From contig NZ_JAIHOO010000001.1 in assembly GCF_019733395.1 (NCBI RefSeq), forward strand, positions 4,196,847 through 4,260,846: 64,000 nucleotides of DNA, in the 5' to 3' direction. Below are positions 63,985-64,000 of the stretch, piece by piece. The notes under the pieces were generated by a model. That model worked only from the letters and a program-made list of their open reading frames with translations. It was not told where the DNA came from and did no database searches. This DNA is from Lysobacter sp. BMK333-48F3 (lineage in GTDB: Bacteria > Pseudomonadota > Gammaproteobacteria > Xanthomonadales > Xanthomonadaceae). Made by a program: the position numbers and the translations under genes. Every line of letters starts with the position of its first letter. The stretch's first letter is position 1.

Positions 63985-64000
63985 GGTCGTGTTCTCCTGC

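Overview
The window looks like a high-GC Xanthomonadaceae chromosome, most likely Lysobacter. Reasons: coding sequence is very GC-rich; there is a GH16 beta-1,3-glucanase-type enzyme, a secreted subtilase, a copLAB copper operon and a rpsF-rpsR-rplI ... dnaB ... alr order; and GTAG-type REP elements and ATTCCC heptamer repeats sit between genes. No tRNA, rRNA, CRISPR array, intact insertion sequence or intact prophage was recognised.

Layout. 0-6.2 kb: a lipoprotein metallo-beta-lactamase-fold hydrolase, a small heavy-metal-associated-like protein, a DUF5676-like membrane protein and an RND efflux pair. 6.2-11 kb: RidA-like protein, epoxide-hydrolase-like enzyme, an acidic protein of unknown role, a methyltransferase and a small secreted protein. 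11-12.4 kb: a gene-poor stretch with a near-canonical dif (XerC/XerD) site, a second XerC-like half-site and a probably frameshifted gene. 12.5-15.3 kb: small secreted protein, PhoD phosphatase, stress-type flavoprotein. 15.4-22.3 kb: a six-gene, mostly overlapping catecholate siderophore operon (entC-entE-entB-free-standing condensation enzyme-ferric-siderophore reductase-entA). 22.6-25.7 kb: GH16 enzyme and a two-domain metallo-beta-lactamase-fold protein. 25.7-30.3 kb: a CueR-type promoter driving copL-copA-copB and a cytochrome c with a His-rich tail. 30.4-44.6 kb: mixed enzymes and secreted proteins, including a calpain-like protease, OmpA-like lipoprotein, WS/DGAT acyltransferase, photolyase, subtilase, secreted alpha/beta hydrolase and alanine racemase. 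44.7-47.9 kb: dnaB and the rpsF-rpsR-rplI ribosomal operon. 48-54.4 kb: DUF885 peptidase-like protein, IscA, AsnRS, PaiB-like protein and an atypical short-chain dehydrogenase. 54.3-64 kb: a MoxR-DUF58-BatA-like-DUF4175-like operon, DUF4159 and a TldD/PmbA-family protein.

How the parts fit. The siderophore operon encodes 2,3-dihydroxybenzoate synthesis and activation (EntC, EntB, EntA, EntE), a carrier domain (EntB C-terminus), one VibH-like amide-forming condensation enzyme and a reductase for iron release. This is the inventory expected for a catechol-polyamine siderophore rather than a large NRPS product. The copper operon combines a metal-binding leader protein, a periplasmic multicopper oxidase, an outer-membrane protein and a cytochrome c behind a MerR-family promoter.

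The most notable large-scale signal is at 11.26 kb. FtsK-orienting octamers (GGGNAGGG) appear only on the + strand to its left and only on the - strand to its right, in a by-eye scan. This suggests the dif-like sequence is the true chromosome-dimer resolution site and that the window spans the replication terminus, with dnaB and the ribosomal operon only about 35 kb away.
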